DNA from: Helianthus annuus
Lineage: Eukaryota > Streptophyta > Magnoliopsida > Asterales > Asteraceae
Direction of reading: 5' to 3'
Length of the DNA: 64,000 bases
Assembly: GCF_002127325.2 (NCBI RefSeq)
Contig: NC_035448.2
Span: forward strand, 85,208,087 to 85,272,086
Shown: positions 1 to 10,368 of the stretch, one piece after another
Layout of the letters: each line of letters opens with the position of its first letter
Position numbering within the stretch: position 1 is the stretch's first letter
Translations under genes and position numbers: made by a program
Notes under the pieces: generated by a model
Databases searched by the model: none
The model's input: the letters and a program-made list of their open reading frames with translations, nothing else
Told to the model about the DNA's origin: nothing

Positions 1-739
1 TCTAAGATGAAGTTAAAGTGTAGGGGACTTGAAATATGCTCAAAAATATTCCGGATGTCGGTTCGTTTGGCCGTACGATCGCGATGTTCGCTTAATTACG
101 ACGGAATGCGCATAAGCGTGAAAGACGATCCAAATGACGCGACGAATGGATTTTTCTCATGCCAAACACTAAGGCATAATATAAGGATGCTTACATAAAT
201 TTTTGGATGTCCGGATGTATTCAGAACGTGAGTTATGCGCGAAAGTGCAAACTTATGCACTTTTTGACACTTTTAGTCCCTGAATGATCCAAAAGTTTGT
301 TTTAGCATACCAAACCCCTCAAAGCCTATTTCTAAGCTATGTAAGGGATATTTATGGTATGTTTAACTTATGGACATGTTCCGGAATGTTCGTTACAGTT
401 CAAATTGGCATACTTTCGCAGTTTGTCAAATTTAGTCCCTGTAAGCGAATTAACTTGTTTTTGCCATACCAAAGCCTTCAAAACTTATTTCTAAGTTATG
501 TAAAGGTTATTTAAGGTATGTTAAGTGTATGATGGTCTCCCGGAGTATTTGTCGCATTAAACTGAGTATGTTTATGCACCAGTTTGCGTATAATTCTCCA
601 GAAAGCGTTGTAGAGTATGAAATTGAACAAGAATTGATATGTGCAAAGCATACACATATTTATACAAATCCCAAGTATGAAATACAATATTTCCTTGGTT
701 TGGCATTTGTTTGATGGTTGAAGTGACACAGGTGTCACA
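1..739 (-). repeat. 3' LTR of gag-only Gypsy element (partial, truncated by window)
   Basis: Bases 1-739 are repeated as 6368-7106 (offset 6367). The repeat ends at TGTCACA (733-739), which is TGTGACA when read in element orientation. Just outside, 740-753 is the complement of a purine-rich tract, as expected for the polypurine primer next to a 3' LTR. Only the U3 end of the LTR is inside the window. Confidence 0.9.
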
Positions 740-1981
740 GTCTCCCCTACTTTAGGAAATTTCGTCCCGAAATTTAATTCAAGAGGAAATTCGTGAGGAC
801 AGCTGTGAAGGTTTCGCCTTATAATAGATCCATTGAACCCTTAGGTAAAACTCTGGGCCATGTTAGGATTCTTAGCGAATTTGTTAACCCTCAGAATGAG
901 TTCCTTGAAATAGTAAAACATGAAATTTTGAACTACTGATTGACGAACGTTTCTTATGAAGGCTTATCATAGGAAAACTTGGTGTGTGATTGAGATCAGA
1001 ATTGGGGGAGTGTGAGAATAAATGACATTGGTCGAGGTCCGAGACTTCTCCCGTATCATTATTCTTGTCACTAGGTCTTAACACATGATGAAACTTCCTG
1101 TGGTTCCTGTGCACTGAATTCCATAATTATGTAGGCCTCCATAATTACGTAATTCCTTGCACAGTCCGCACAGTCCATTTCATAATCCGTAGGAAAAATT
1201 TCTTGAATAAATATGAAGCGATTTGACTAGACCACCAAAGGATCCTTTTAATTCGATCAACGAACGATCTTTTAACTAGATCAACACATGATCTTCTTAA
1301 CTAGACCGTCGTACGATCTCTTTAAATAGACCGCTTAAGGGATCATTTTTATATCATCACATGATATTTCTAATCAGATTTTCAAAATCAATCTGTTTAA
1401 GCAGACCTTTCAAGAGGTCCAATTATAGAATAATACTTTATAACCCGAGGGACTTAACTACACTGTTGAAATCCATTAAGGGTTTAAGATAGTATCTTTG
1501 GATATCCCATTATGAATCTCTCGTATGAAGATATGAAAGATTCTATGAGGATTTGGATGGATCACATACAACCACAAAACATGTAAGAAAATACATAAGC
1601 ACAAATTTAGTTAACTTGATTCTTTATTTTGTTATCCTTAGGTATGGATATTAAGGCACACTAGGAATCCAACCTATGGATTTCATTTGGCACTTTAACG
1701 ATTTATGAAGATCTATCTATAAAGATAGAGGGATTCTCAATAAGTGTTTGACTTTGTTTCTTAAAAGAAACGAGAGTTTAAGGTTCTTGGGGAGATCACA
1801 AGTGATCATAATACGACAGAACCATACGAGTAGTTTGTTTTTGGGTTGACATCATAAAGTTGCATCAAGCATTCACACAAACGCATAAATTTTGCAGAAA
1901 TAAAAACAACAAATCTTTATTTATGTAACAACGGATTTGTCTTGAAGTGTCAAAAGATAGCAACTAAGGAAATACAAAACA
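740..1981 (-). other. Non-coding 3' part of the gag-only element's interior
   Basis: No convincing gene. From the LTR inward there is the purine tract (740-753, complement), a near-perfect 19-base palindrome at 757-775 shared with the other Gypsy elements of the window, and a degenerate tandem array at about 1225-1440 in which units of roughly 27-35 bases carry GATC-N-GATC half-palindromes. Small frames such as 884-1114 have no recognisable domain. In an autonomous element this place would hold pol. Confidence 0.6.
1225..1440. repeat. Degenerate short tandem repeat rich in GATC dyads
   Basis: Successive blocks have the form ctaga(t/c)c-N5-acgatc or acatgatc followed by a T-rich spacer. Examples are gatcaacgaacgatc, gatcaacacatgatc and gaccgtcgtacgatc, spaced by about 27-35 bases. 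The spacing is loose and the copies diverged, so it is an old array within the interior of the gag-only element. Confidence 0.5.
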
Positions 1982-3127
1982 CTAATTGTTCACTGCTGCA
2001 TCATTGTTCATGTTTGCCTCATTGATGTTGAACACTCGTCCACGCGCTGGAGGTATGTTAACAAGCCTTGGGCAATTGTTCCTGTAGTGGGTAAGGTCAC
2101 CACAGTTATAACATGACCCTGGAGGGAACCGTGCTTGAATAGCAGCAGGGTTTGCAGCAGCTTGATTTGCATAACGACAAACATTGATCAAGTGTCCCAA
2201 CCGCCCACAGTGGGTACATTTGTGACACTGCTCTTGCTCTAGATGATGACGGTTGCATTTGTTGCACAACGGTGCAGTACCAACATAGTTTTGTCTTTTA
2301 CGAGGTTGTGTTGGCTGGTTTGGTGCAACTTGTTTGTCTTGAGCAGTTACAGCGTAGCTTTGAGAGGCTTTGCGCTTTTTCTTCTTGGACACCTCAGCAC
2401 TTTCTTCCTTTGGTTCCACATGAGCAGTCTTGTCAGATGGTCTTAGGTCGCCCTTCCGAAACAGCTTGCGCTTCCTGATTTGGGATTCAGTCAGAGTGGC
2501 AGCCAATTCAATGGCTTGTCTGACAGTAGTAGGGTTGCTGCCAGTAACGATGTCCTGAACTACGTCAGGAAGCCCATCAATGTATTTCTCAATCGCCTTA
2601 TCCAGAGGTGTAACCATAGTAGGGCATAACAAGCTCAATTCCTCATAGCGATCAGTATAGGCTCGATGTTCCCCACTGTCTTGCTTTAAATCATCAAATT
2701 CCCTTTCTAGAGCCCTAAGCTCATGACGAGGACAGAACTCCTTCATCATAAGAGCCCTAAGCTCGGCCCAAGTCTGTGCTAATGCAACCTCTGCACCGCG
2801 GTCTCTCATAACCCCGTTCCACCATGTAAGAGCCCTCTTCTGAAACACACTCGAAGAAAACTCGACCTTGCGATTTTCAGGACACTGAACGTGACGGAAA
2901 GTATTCTCAATGCTCTCGAACCATTGAAGAAGACCAGTTGCTCCCTCAGAACCATTGAACTTGAGCGGTTTAGCTGAGTTAAAAATCTTGAAATTGCATG
3001 GAACATTGTTGTTGTTGATGGCTTGAGTTATTTGAGCATAAAGAATTGGGAAGGCAGCAGCCATTTGTTGCGCGATGATTTCCGCCAGTTCGGCATTCGC
3101 CATCTGATTGTCGCGTCGAGGAGGCAT
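1982..3127 (-). CDS. gag: Gag polyprotein of the gag-only Gypsy element
   Basis: An intact 381-codon frame starting MPPRRDNQMANAELAEI. It has the retrotransposon gag domain: a segment around residues 60-200 with the RALTWWNGV motif and helical capsid-like sequence (REFDDLKQ, SLLCPTMVTPLDKAIEKYIDGLP). Zinc-knuckle cysteines and histidines follow in the C-terminal third: a CHKCTHCGRLGHLINVC block and a final CYNCGDLTHYRNNC knuckle (CX2CX4HX4C). The protein would form virus-like particles in the cytoplasm and bind element RNA. The frame stops 26 residues after the last knuckle, where autonomous relatives run on into protease. The start is supported by MPPRR, which also opens gag of Gypsy B, and by the sequence TTTTCCTCTTTTAG ending one base before the ATG, an excellent splice-acceptor context. 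No stop or frameshift is seen, unlike most gag genes here. Confidence 0.88.
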   Translation of the reverse strand: MPPRRDNQMANAELAEIIAQQMAAAFPILYAQITQAINNNNVPCNFKIFNSAKPLKFNGSEGATGLLQWFESIENTFRHVQCPENRKVEFSSSVFQKRALTWWNGVMRDRGAEVALAQTWAELRALMMKEFCPRHELRALEREFDDLKQDSGEHRAYTDRYEELSLLCPTMVTPLDKAIEKYIDGLPDVVQDIVTGSNPTTVRQAIELAATLTESQIRKRKLFRKGDLRPSDKTAHVEPKEESAEVSKKKKRKASQSYAVTAQDKQVAPNQPTQPRKRQNYVGTAPLCNKCNRHHLEQEQCHKCTHCGRLGHLINVCRYANQAAANPAAIQARFPPGSCYNCGDLTHYRNNCPRLVNIPPARGRVFNINEANMNNDAAVNN

Positions 3128-3734
3128 TCTAAAAGAGGAAAATATGAGAGGAAACGAGTGAGAGAATTAGACGAAAAGAATGAGATGAAACAAATCTGAT
3201 GAAAGCAAGGATAGTGGCCGTCTGTCTGTTACTACAAAGCAACAAACGACCTGGTGATTAATCAAAGCAAATAGGTCATAAATAATGTATCGCGAAGACA
3301 TGCTCGCCTATAAGTGGACACTCACCCCAAGAGTTCCCAGGTAAGAGTGACTGGTCCGATTATGTGGATTTGTACGAACACTCTAGCCTTAGACAGAAAA
3401 CTCAGGGTACAGGCACCCACCCTTCCAGTTTGCATGTGTTCACAATATTTAGACCAACTTTGACGAGAGTTTTGAAAATTCAAAGGGGTTCAAAACCTTA
3501 TAACAGAGGGTTCAAAACCTAGTAATCAATCATCCTAGAACAGATGATTAGTTTTCAAAGCGGTTTTGAAATTTATGTTCTTGTTGCGGTCGTCGCCTAA
3601 GGATAGGTGACGGTGTTGTTTTATGACTAAACGCAAGTAAACTCGCGTTAGGGTCCTAGGAAGGTTATAGACTAGGTCAAAGCATTACTAATAACCTAAT
3701 TCCCTATAACCATGAGCTCTGATACCAACTTTTC
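3128..3734 (-). other. 5' untranslated leader of the gag-only element
   Basis: The stretch between PBS and gag has no coding frame. Its gag-proximal end carries a polypyrimidine tract and TAG (complement of about 3129-3142) that looks like a 3' splice site. No other structure is recognised. Confidence 0.5.
3716..3727 (-). promoter_or_regulatory. Primer binding site, tRNA-iMet type
   Basis: The minus strand reads TGGTATCAGAGC, the 12 bases complementary to the 3' end of plant initiator methionine tRNA. It lies 7 bases inside the 5' LTR end (LTR edge 3735). It fixes the orientation of the element as minus and marks the start of minus-strand DNA synthesis. Confidence 0.9.
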
Positions 3735-4334
3735 TGTCACACCCCGACCACGTAGAACATACAAAACGTGGCGGAAACGTCGGGGAGTGTTGTAACAGAA
3801 TCATTGTTTCATTACACATGGAAATTTAAATATTGTTTTATTGATTAAATGAACTCGTTGTTCTATTACAATCACATAAGTACAACTATCATCTTCCAAG
3901 TTTTAAAGTTGCTAAGGCACGAGTCCATCCTAAATGTAGCATGTATCAACAATCATCTCAAGACAGCACCTGAAACATGTGTAAAAATAGGTACGTCAGC
4001 ATAAAAATGCCTGTGAGATACATAGGTTTTGTGAAAACGGAGTTCATGACTTATGTTTGAGAAAATGTTTAGTCATGAACTTTGTAAATTTGCTTTGTCT
4101 TGTAAATCATTTGAAAAACGATAGGATCCGATGATATGTATAAATAGGAGAATAATGTATGGTTAACTGAATAACCATGTAAAATGAGTTTGTATAAGTT
4201 AAGTTGTTTGAAAAACAATGTTTTAATAAAACGTTTATGGTATATATAAAATATACCTTGGTTTTAAGAAAGATGAATAAGTAATATATTAAAATATATT
4301 TTCAGTTCCAATATTGTTAACCCAAGTGTACTAA

Positions 4335-4432
4335 ATAACGCAACGGTATGTAATGCAATGAAAACATTTATATATAAGAAGTACCAGCGGCGTATCTACC
4401 ATGTTTTCATCACATTACACTCGTTCCGTTAT
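4335..4432 (-). other. Conserved-loop hairpin in LTR, copy 1
   Basis: The left arm (ataacgcaacg then taatgcaatgaaaacat) pairs with the right arm (atgttttcatcacatta then cgttccgttat). The loop has the motif tatatataagaagtaccagcggcgtatctacc. The loop is almost unchanged in the other LTRs while the arms differ and remain complementary; see the finding on this structure. Confidence 0.7.
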
Positions 4433-6023
4433 CTAAACACTAACCAAAACTAAATCGCTTGATAGATAGTATATTAAATATACTTTAGTTGTTCAAAATA
4501 ATAGTTTTCAGTAGTATATTACAAGTATACCTTGGATTTATAGATAACACATTAAACTATGTTTTAGTTTTGTAAGTAACATATCAGAATATGTTTTGGT
4601 TGTGATAAATAACATATTAAACTATGTCTTGGTTTGTAAATAACATATCAAAATATGCTTTGGATGATTACAAAATATATGTTGGTTCTGTACAATACCA
4701 CACATGAGAGTATATCAAACTATACTTTTTGGGAGTATATCAAAATATACTTTAAAGGTGCGATTTAAGAATTCATTCAGACCTGGTGCATCAAACTACA
4801 CCTTTGAGACTATAAGGATACCACAAAGGAAATCCCTATTTGGATGGAGAAACAAATTGGTTTCAGACATTCCATGACAACAGGAATGGGGTGTCTAGTC
4901 CTATAGCGCTATATCATACTACCAATCGGTCTGGTGAACAAAATAGGTACTATTCCAACAATTACTTTTGTAATTTTTTTGAGAAATCAGTGTTTAAACC
5001 ATAGATAGTCATTTAGTTTGTCAAAAGATAAATACTATCATGTATAATCAATTATACTTTGAAATCATGAAAATAACAGATAGGTACACATGCTTCACCC
5101 CAAAACAGTTCAGAAAACAGTAAAAGAGGGGAACTATGTACTCACCTGAGATTGCTTTGGAGTTCTTGTATAATAACCAGATAATGCTAAAGATCACGGG
5201 ATATCAAACGGCACCTAATAGGTAGCTATGTTAATATACCGGACCAAATCGGAAGGATCGGATAGTACGCGGGTTCGTAAACCAAACGAGTATGGAGACT
5301 CGTGTAGTATGGTTTAACAAAGCCTACATACTAAAATGAAACTTAACCTAAGTGCTTACGGTCCATTACGACCTGTTTAGGTAGCTTATGCTACCTTACG
5401 CGTCGTTCGCGTAGAACGCGTTCGGAACGCCTAGCATTGCGACCACACGGTATAACCTCGGAAGGTTATAGCGATGGTCACCTAATGTGTTTGGTCGGGT
5501 CCTAATGACCGACCAAATGGGTCGGGTTCGAAAGTATAAGCGATGGTTTAAATCGCTTACCTTACGACCCTATATAAGCACTAAACTAAAAGTGACGAGC
5601 TAAGCATGTTAGAACATGCTTAACTAAGTTTAGAAACAGGTTTGGCATCAAAACAAACGGCTTTGATGCCCACGAGTAGTTTGGTTACAAAATATGCAAG
5701 AATGCACATTTTGGCCGAAACTACGACTCGTCACTGAGCCTAGATAACGTGGTGATCAGTAGGTATGGTCACTATGGACCATAACCATCGTGATCACGCT
5801 CACGTTATGAAGTTCCATGAACTTCGCATCGACCATAGGCTGGTCAATGCAGAAAGTCAACAAAACGTTGACTTTCGGACTCGAAAAGCGAATAAAAGAG
5901 CGAAAGAAGACTTACGGAGGGTCCCCGAGTGCTAATCAAGATCCAATAGCTCAGGTATGAAGCAAAAGCATCAACTTAGAGCATTTAGATCTGATTTGTG
6001 GGTTTTTACACAAAAGGGGGGGG

Positions 6024-6031
6024 TATTTATA
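6024..6031 (-). promoter_or_regulatory. TATA box of the gag-only element LTR
   Basis: The minus strand reads CCTATAAATACCCCCCC around this position. The same TATAAATA followed by a C run occurs at the equivalent place in the LTR arm at 7440-7447 and in the solo LTR at 60170-60177, so it is conserved between copies. Transcription would begin about 30 bases downstream, toward lower coordinates. Confidence 0.7.
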
Positions 6032-7106
6032 GGAAAAGTGGAACCGTTAGGATCGTTTTATCGAATATCGTGCTTTGATCTCGTGCGTACATGTGTCTAG
6101 TGGATAAGTTCAGAGAACTTGGCCTTTGGCCCTTCATTGGGTGAAGAGGCATTGCCCTTTGATCGAACGAAAGGCCAGATTCTGCATTTATTGCAAAATC
6201 TTTCTGTCAGACATGTTCACGCGCCCCGCGTAAGGATTTGGCAAATCCTTACGCGCCCCGCCTAAGGTTCCCAGACCAGAATTTTCAATTTTGGTCCCTG
6301 CACTTCAGAAACACGTATTTTGGCCCATTTTTGGCACGTTTAAGCCCCGTTAACCTCATTTCAAGGCTCTAAGATGAAGTTAAAGTGTAGGGGACTTGAA
6401 ATATGCTCAAAAATATTCCGGATGTCGGTTCGTTTGGCCGTACGATCGCGATGTTCGCTTAATTACGACGGAATGCGCATAAGCGTGAAAGACGATCCAA
6501 ATGACGCGACGAATGGATTTTTCTCATGCCAAACACTAAGGCATAATATAAGGATGCTTACATAAATTTTTGGATGTCCGGATGTATTCAGAACGTGAGT
6601 TATGCGCGAAAGTGCAAACTTATGCACTTTTTGACACTTTTAGTCCCTGAATGATCCAAAAGTTTGTTTTAGCATACCAAACCCCTCAAAGCCTATTTCT
6701 AAGCTATGTAAGGGATATTTATGGTATGTTTAACTTATGGACATGTTCCGGAATGTTCGTTACAGTTCAAATTGGCATACTTTCGCAGTTTGTCAAATTT
6801 AGTCCCTGTAAGCGAATTAACTTGTTTTTGCCATACCAAAGCCTTCAAAACTTATTTCTAAGTTATGTAAAGGTTATTTAAGGTATGTTAAGTGTATGAT
6901 GGTCTCCCGGAGTATTTGTCGCATTAAACTGAGTATGTTTATGCACCAGTTTGCGTATAATTCTCCAGAAAGCGTTGTAGAGTATGAAATTGAACAAGAA
7001 TTGATATGTGCAAAGCATACACATATTTATACAAATCCCAAGTATGAAATACAATATTTCCTTGGTTTGGCATTTGTTTGATGGTTGAAGTGACACAGGT
7101 GTCACA

Positions 7107-8524
7107 AAATACACAAGAATGCGCATTTTGGCCGAAACTACGACTCGTCGCTGAGCCTAGATAACGTGGTAATCAGAAGGTATAGTCACTACGGACTATA
7201 ACCATCGTGATCACGCTCACGTTATGAAGTTCCAACGAACTTCGTGTTGACCATAAGCTGGCCAACGCAGAAAGTCAAACAAAGTTTGACTTTAGCACTC
7301 GAAAAGCGATAAAAGAACGAAAGAACACTTACGAAGGGTCCCCGAAAGCTAATCTCGATCCAGGAGCTCAGGTATGAAACAATGGCATCAACTTAGAGCT
7401 CTTTGATCAGATTTGTGGGTTTTAAACAAAATGGGGGGGTATTTATAGGAAAATCAAGACCGTTAGAATCATTTCTTGAATATCGTGCCTTGATCTCATT
7501 CGTACACTTGTCAAAATGTTGTGGTATCAAAATGTGACCCTAACCCCAGAGATTGTGAAGAGGCATTGCCCCTTGGATGCTTGAAAGGCCATTTATTACA
7601 AGAAAAACAAGTTTCTGCATCTGCAGGGCTGACGTGGCCCATGTAAGAGTTCAGCCTGGCTTTACGCGGGCCGCCTGGAGGTGCAGTTCAGAAAACAAGT
7701 TTCATAAATGACAGTTTAGGTCCCTGTTGTGGTTTAGGGCCATTTCCGACATGTTTAAGGCCCGTTAAGCCATCTTTAATGCCCTAAAATGATGCTTAAA
7801 CATTGAGGACATGAAACATGCTCAAAAATATGCCGGATGTTGGTTCGTTTGGTCGTACGATCGCGATGTTCGCTTAATTACGACGGAATGCGCATAAGCG
7901 CGAAAAACGATCCAAATTGCGCGACGAATGGATTTTTCTCATGCTAAGCACTAAGGCATAATATTATAATGCTTACATAAATTTTTGGATGTCCGGATGT
8001 ATTCGGAACGTAAGTTATGTGCGCGAAAGTGCAAACTTATGCACTTTTTGACACTTTTAGTCCCTGAATGATCCAAAAGTTTATTTTAGCATACCGAACC
8101 CCTCAAAGCCTATTTCTAAGCTATTTAAAGGATATTTATGGTATGTTTAACTTATGGACATGTTCCGGAATGTCTGTTTTAGTACGAATCGTCATACTTT
8201 CGTAGTTTGTCGGATTTAGTCCCTGTAGGCGAAATAACTTGTTTTTGCCATACCAAAGCCTTCAAAACTTATTTCTAAGTTATGTAGAGGTTATTTAAGG
8301 TATGTTGAGTATATGTTGATGTTCCGGAGTATTTGTCGCATTAAACTGAGTACGTTTACGCACCAGTTTGCGTATAATTCTCCAGAAAGCGATGTAGAGT
8401 TTGAAATTGAACAAAAGTCAAAACATGAAAAATGTAAAACATAACTAAACAAACATTGGGATCAAATAACGTTGTTTTATTGATGATTGAACTGTTCACG
8501 ATGATTACAAGCACAAATGTTACA
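7107..8524 (-). repeat. Arm of a Gypsy LTR interrupted by the gag-only element
   Basis: This is the U3-proximal part of an LTR of the same family as the solo LTR at 59095-62846. In element orientation it starts TGTAACATTTGTGCTTG (8524 leftward), exactly as the solo LTR does. It carries TATAAATA (complement of 7440-7447), a GTAAGT donor-like site (about 7330) and a GC-rich cassette (about 7620-7680). It stops at 7106/7107, where the gag-only element inserted; the other part lies left of the window. The five bases CCCGT at 8525-8529 are the likely target duplicate. Confidence 0.75.
7440..7447 (-). promoter_or_regulatory. TATA box of interrupted LTR arm
   Basis: TATAAATA on the minus strand followed by a C run, at the same position relative to the LTR start as in the sister copies. 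Confidence 0.6.
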
Positions 8525-8589
8525 CCCGTTTCGTTATCTAAATCACAACTACCACATAAACACATAAATCGTCAACTTACCAACTCGTA

Positions 8590-8851
8590 AACACGCATTA
8601 AAGTACACAATGAATCCAAACAAGGACTCTAGTATTAGTACTCTAAACATCCCATATATGTCTAGCTATGAAGATAGATAGATACTACAGGGATCAGGTT
8701 CTCGTCACATCGTCTAGTCAAACACGCATTAAAGTACACAATGAATCCAAACAAGGACTCCAGTATTAGTACTCTAAACATCCCATATATGTCTAGCTAT
8801 GAAGATAGATAGATACTACAGGGATCAGGTTCTCGTCACATCGTATCATTG
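8590..8851. repeat. 131 bp tandem duplication inside the old LTR
   Basis: A block starting acacgcattaaagtacac at 8591 is repeated from 8722 with almost no change (offset 131). Weaker echoes of its tatgaagatagat motif continue at 9053-9125. It is a local duplication in the part of the LTR that varies most in length between copies. Confidence 0.8.
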
Positions 8852-8885
8852 TACCACAACATCCTAAATCCTAATAGTGATTCGG

Positions 8886-8985
8886 GATAACGCCACGGAG
8901 GGTAATACAATAAGCACACTTATATATAGGAAGTACCAGCGGCGTATCCACCATGTGTTTATTGTATTACTCTAGTTTCGTTATC
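8886..8985 (-). other. Conserved-loop hairpin in LTR, copy 2
   Basis: The arms gataacgccacg / gtaatacaataagcaca and tgtgtttattgtattac / cgttatc are complementary over about 28 of 33 positions. The loop acttatatataggaagtacc-agcggcgtatccacc is shared with the other copies. The arm sequence differs from copy 1 (4335-4432), with compensating changes on the opposite side. Confidence 0.75.
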
Positions 8986-10360
8986 TAAATCACCAACAAT
9001 CTATACATAAATCACAACCATCGAGTCGTAAAGTACTTCTTAAAAACCTTACTATGAAGATAGGAAGATCTAAGACTGTACTTCAGATATCCTATAAGAA
9101 TCTAACTATGAAGATAGGTAGATCTTTTAAGGATTCGGATAAACATCGTATTTGCATAATCAGAATAGTACACATAAAATCACTTAGTAAACACATATAT
9201 GCCATACATTCGGAAAATAAATCGGTTACACATATGAATCACCCCAAAACATTTGAAAACGGTAAAAGAGGGGAACTATGTACTCGCCTGGGATTGCGTA
9301 TAGTTCTTGTTCAAAATATATAACAAAGCTCAAAAGACCAAGAGTTCAAGTGTTGAAGCGGTTCCTAGTGTAACGGATACTATGTTAGTGAATCGACACC
9401 TAAATCGGAAGATCGGGTAGAATGAGGTCTCGTAAACCAAATGGGTATTGGAACTCATGTGATATGGTTTAACAAAGCCTACATTCTAAATCGGAACCTA
9501 TCCTAAGTGCTTACGTCCCGTTACGACCCGCTAAGGTAGTCTACACTACTTTAACGCGTCGTTCGCGCGAATGCACGTTTGAGATGCCTAACTAGTCCTA
9601 TGACAAGTATTATATGCCTTAACATATTTAATTATGTTGCATAATCAGTTTAGATGTCAAAACATGTGTTACATATGCTTAAAATGAAATTATGCGCAAA
9701 AAGGGCATTTTGGTCATTTTCCTAAGGCATATAAACTACCTATCATATAACTAGCTAAACGAAGTGACCATAAGGTATAACCTCGGAAGATTATTCCCTA
9801 TACAACTATGGTCACCTAAAGTGTTTGATCAGATCATAATGATCGACCAAACGGGCCGGTTCGAAAGTCTAAGCGGTTGTCAAGATCGCTTGACTTACGA
9901 CCCTATACAAGCACTAAACTAAAAGTGACGAGTTAACCATGTTGAAACATGTTTAACTAAGTTAGAAAATAGGTTTGATATCAAAACAAAGTGTTTTGAT
10001 ACCCGAAAATAGCTTCGTTGCAAAATACGCATAAATACGTATTTTGATCGAAACTATGACTCGTCACTACGCCTAATCAACGTGGTAATCAGTAGGTATA
10101 GTCACAAGGGACTATAACCATCGTGATTACGCTCACGTTGCAAAGTTCAAACGAACTTTGTGTTGACCATAACCTGGTCAAAGCAGAAAGTCAAACATTG
10201 TTTGACTTTCATGCTTGAAAAGTATAAACAAGCATGAAAGAAGCTTACAAAGGGTCCAAGCTAGGAAGAATTGATCTAAAATACTCAGGTATGAAGCCTT
10301 AGCTTCAACTTAGAGCAGATTTGATTAATTTGTGTGAAGAATGAATGAGAAACCCACTTC

Positions 10361-10368
10361 TATTTATA
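10361..10368 (-). promoter_or_regulatory. TATA box of older LTR
   Basis: The minus strand reads ACTATAAATAGAAGTGGG. Its position relative to the GC cassette and the downstream donor-like site matches the related LTRs. Confidence 0.55.

Larger units (their letters stand above)
1..7106 (-). mobile_element. Gag-only non-autonomous Ty3-Gypsy element (TR-GAG-like), left LTR cut by window edge
   Basis: Read on the minus strand the order is 5' LTR (7106 to 3735), PBS (3727-3716), gag (3127-1982), about 1.2 kb without coding capacity, purine tract and 3' LTR (739 to beyond the window start). The visible 739 bases of the 3' LTR match the same part of the 5' LTR with no difference that I can find by eye, so the insertion is recent. 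There is no protease, reverse transcriptase, RNase H or integrase in the 3.0 kb interior, so the element must borrow these from an autonomous relative. Elements with terminal repeats and only gag are known in plants as TR-GAG. The right flank shows it landed inside a related LTR (7107-8524); the left target duplicate is outside the window, and the right one would be the five bases AAATA at 7107-7111. Confidence 0.85.
3735..7106 (-). repeat. 5' LTR (3372 bp) of gag-only Gypsy element
   Basis: In element orientation it begins TGTGACACC and ends GGGGTGTGACA, next to the PBS. In order it holds a U3 with a GC-rich inverted repeat (about 6226-6275), a TATA box (6024-6031), two donor-like sites (GTAAGT near 5915 and GTGAGT at 5146), a long imperfect hairpin (4335-4432), and an acceptor-like CAG ending at 3970. 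Many short TATACTTTGG-like direct repeats lie at 4200-4760. It is about 3 times longer than the LTRs of Gypsy A and C but similar to those of Gypsy B and the solo LTRs. Confidence 0.88.

Noticed and set aside
529..714. Short open frame MMVSRSICRIKLSM..., repeated at 6896-7081 and, diverged, at 15010-15195
   Set aside because: It recurs because the LTR is repeated. It lies antisense to the element, is 61 codons, shows indels and non-synonymous drift between copies, and has no domain.
4335..4432. Hairpin explained as a MITE or fold-back transposon insertion
   Set aside because: It is at the same place in four LTR copies, has no target duplicate around it, and the part between the arms is the most conserved. 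An independent insertion would not keep its loop while its arms drift.
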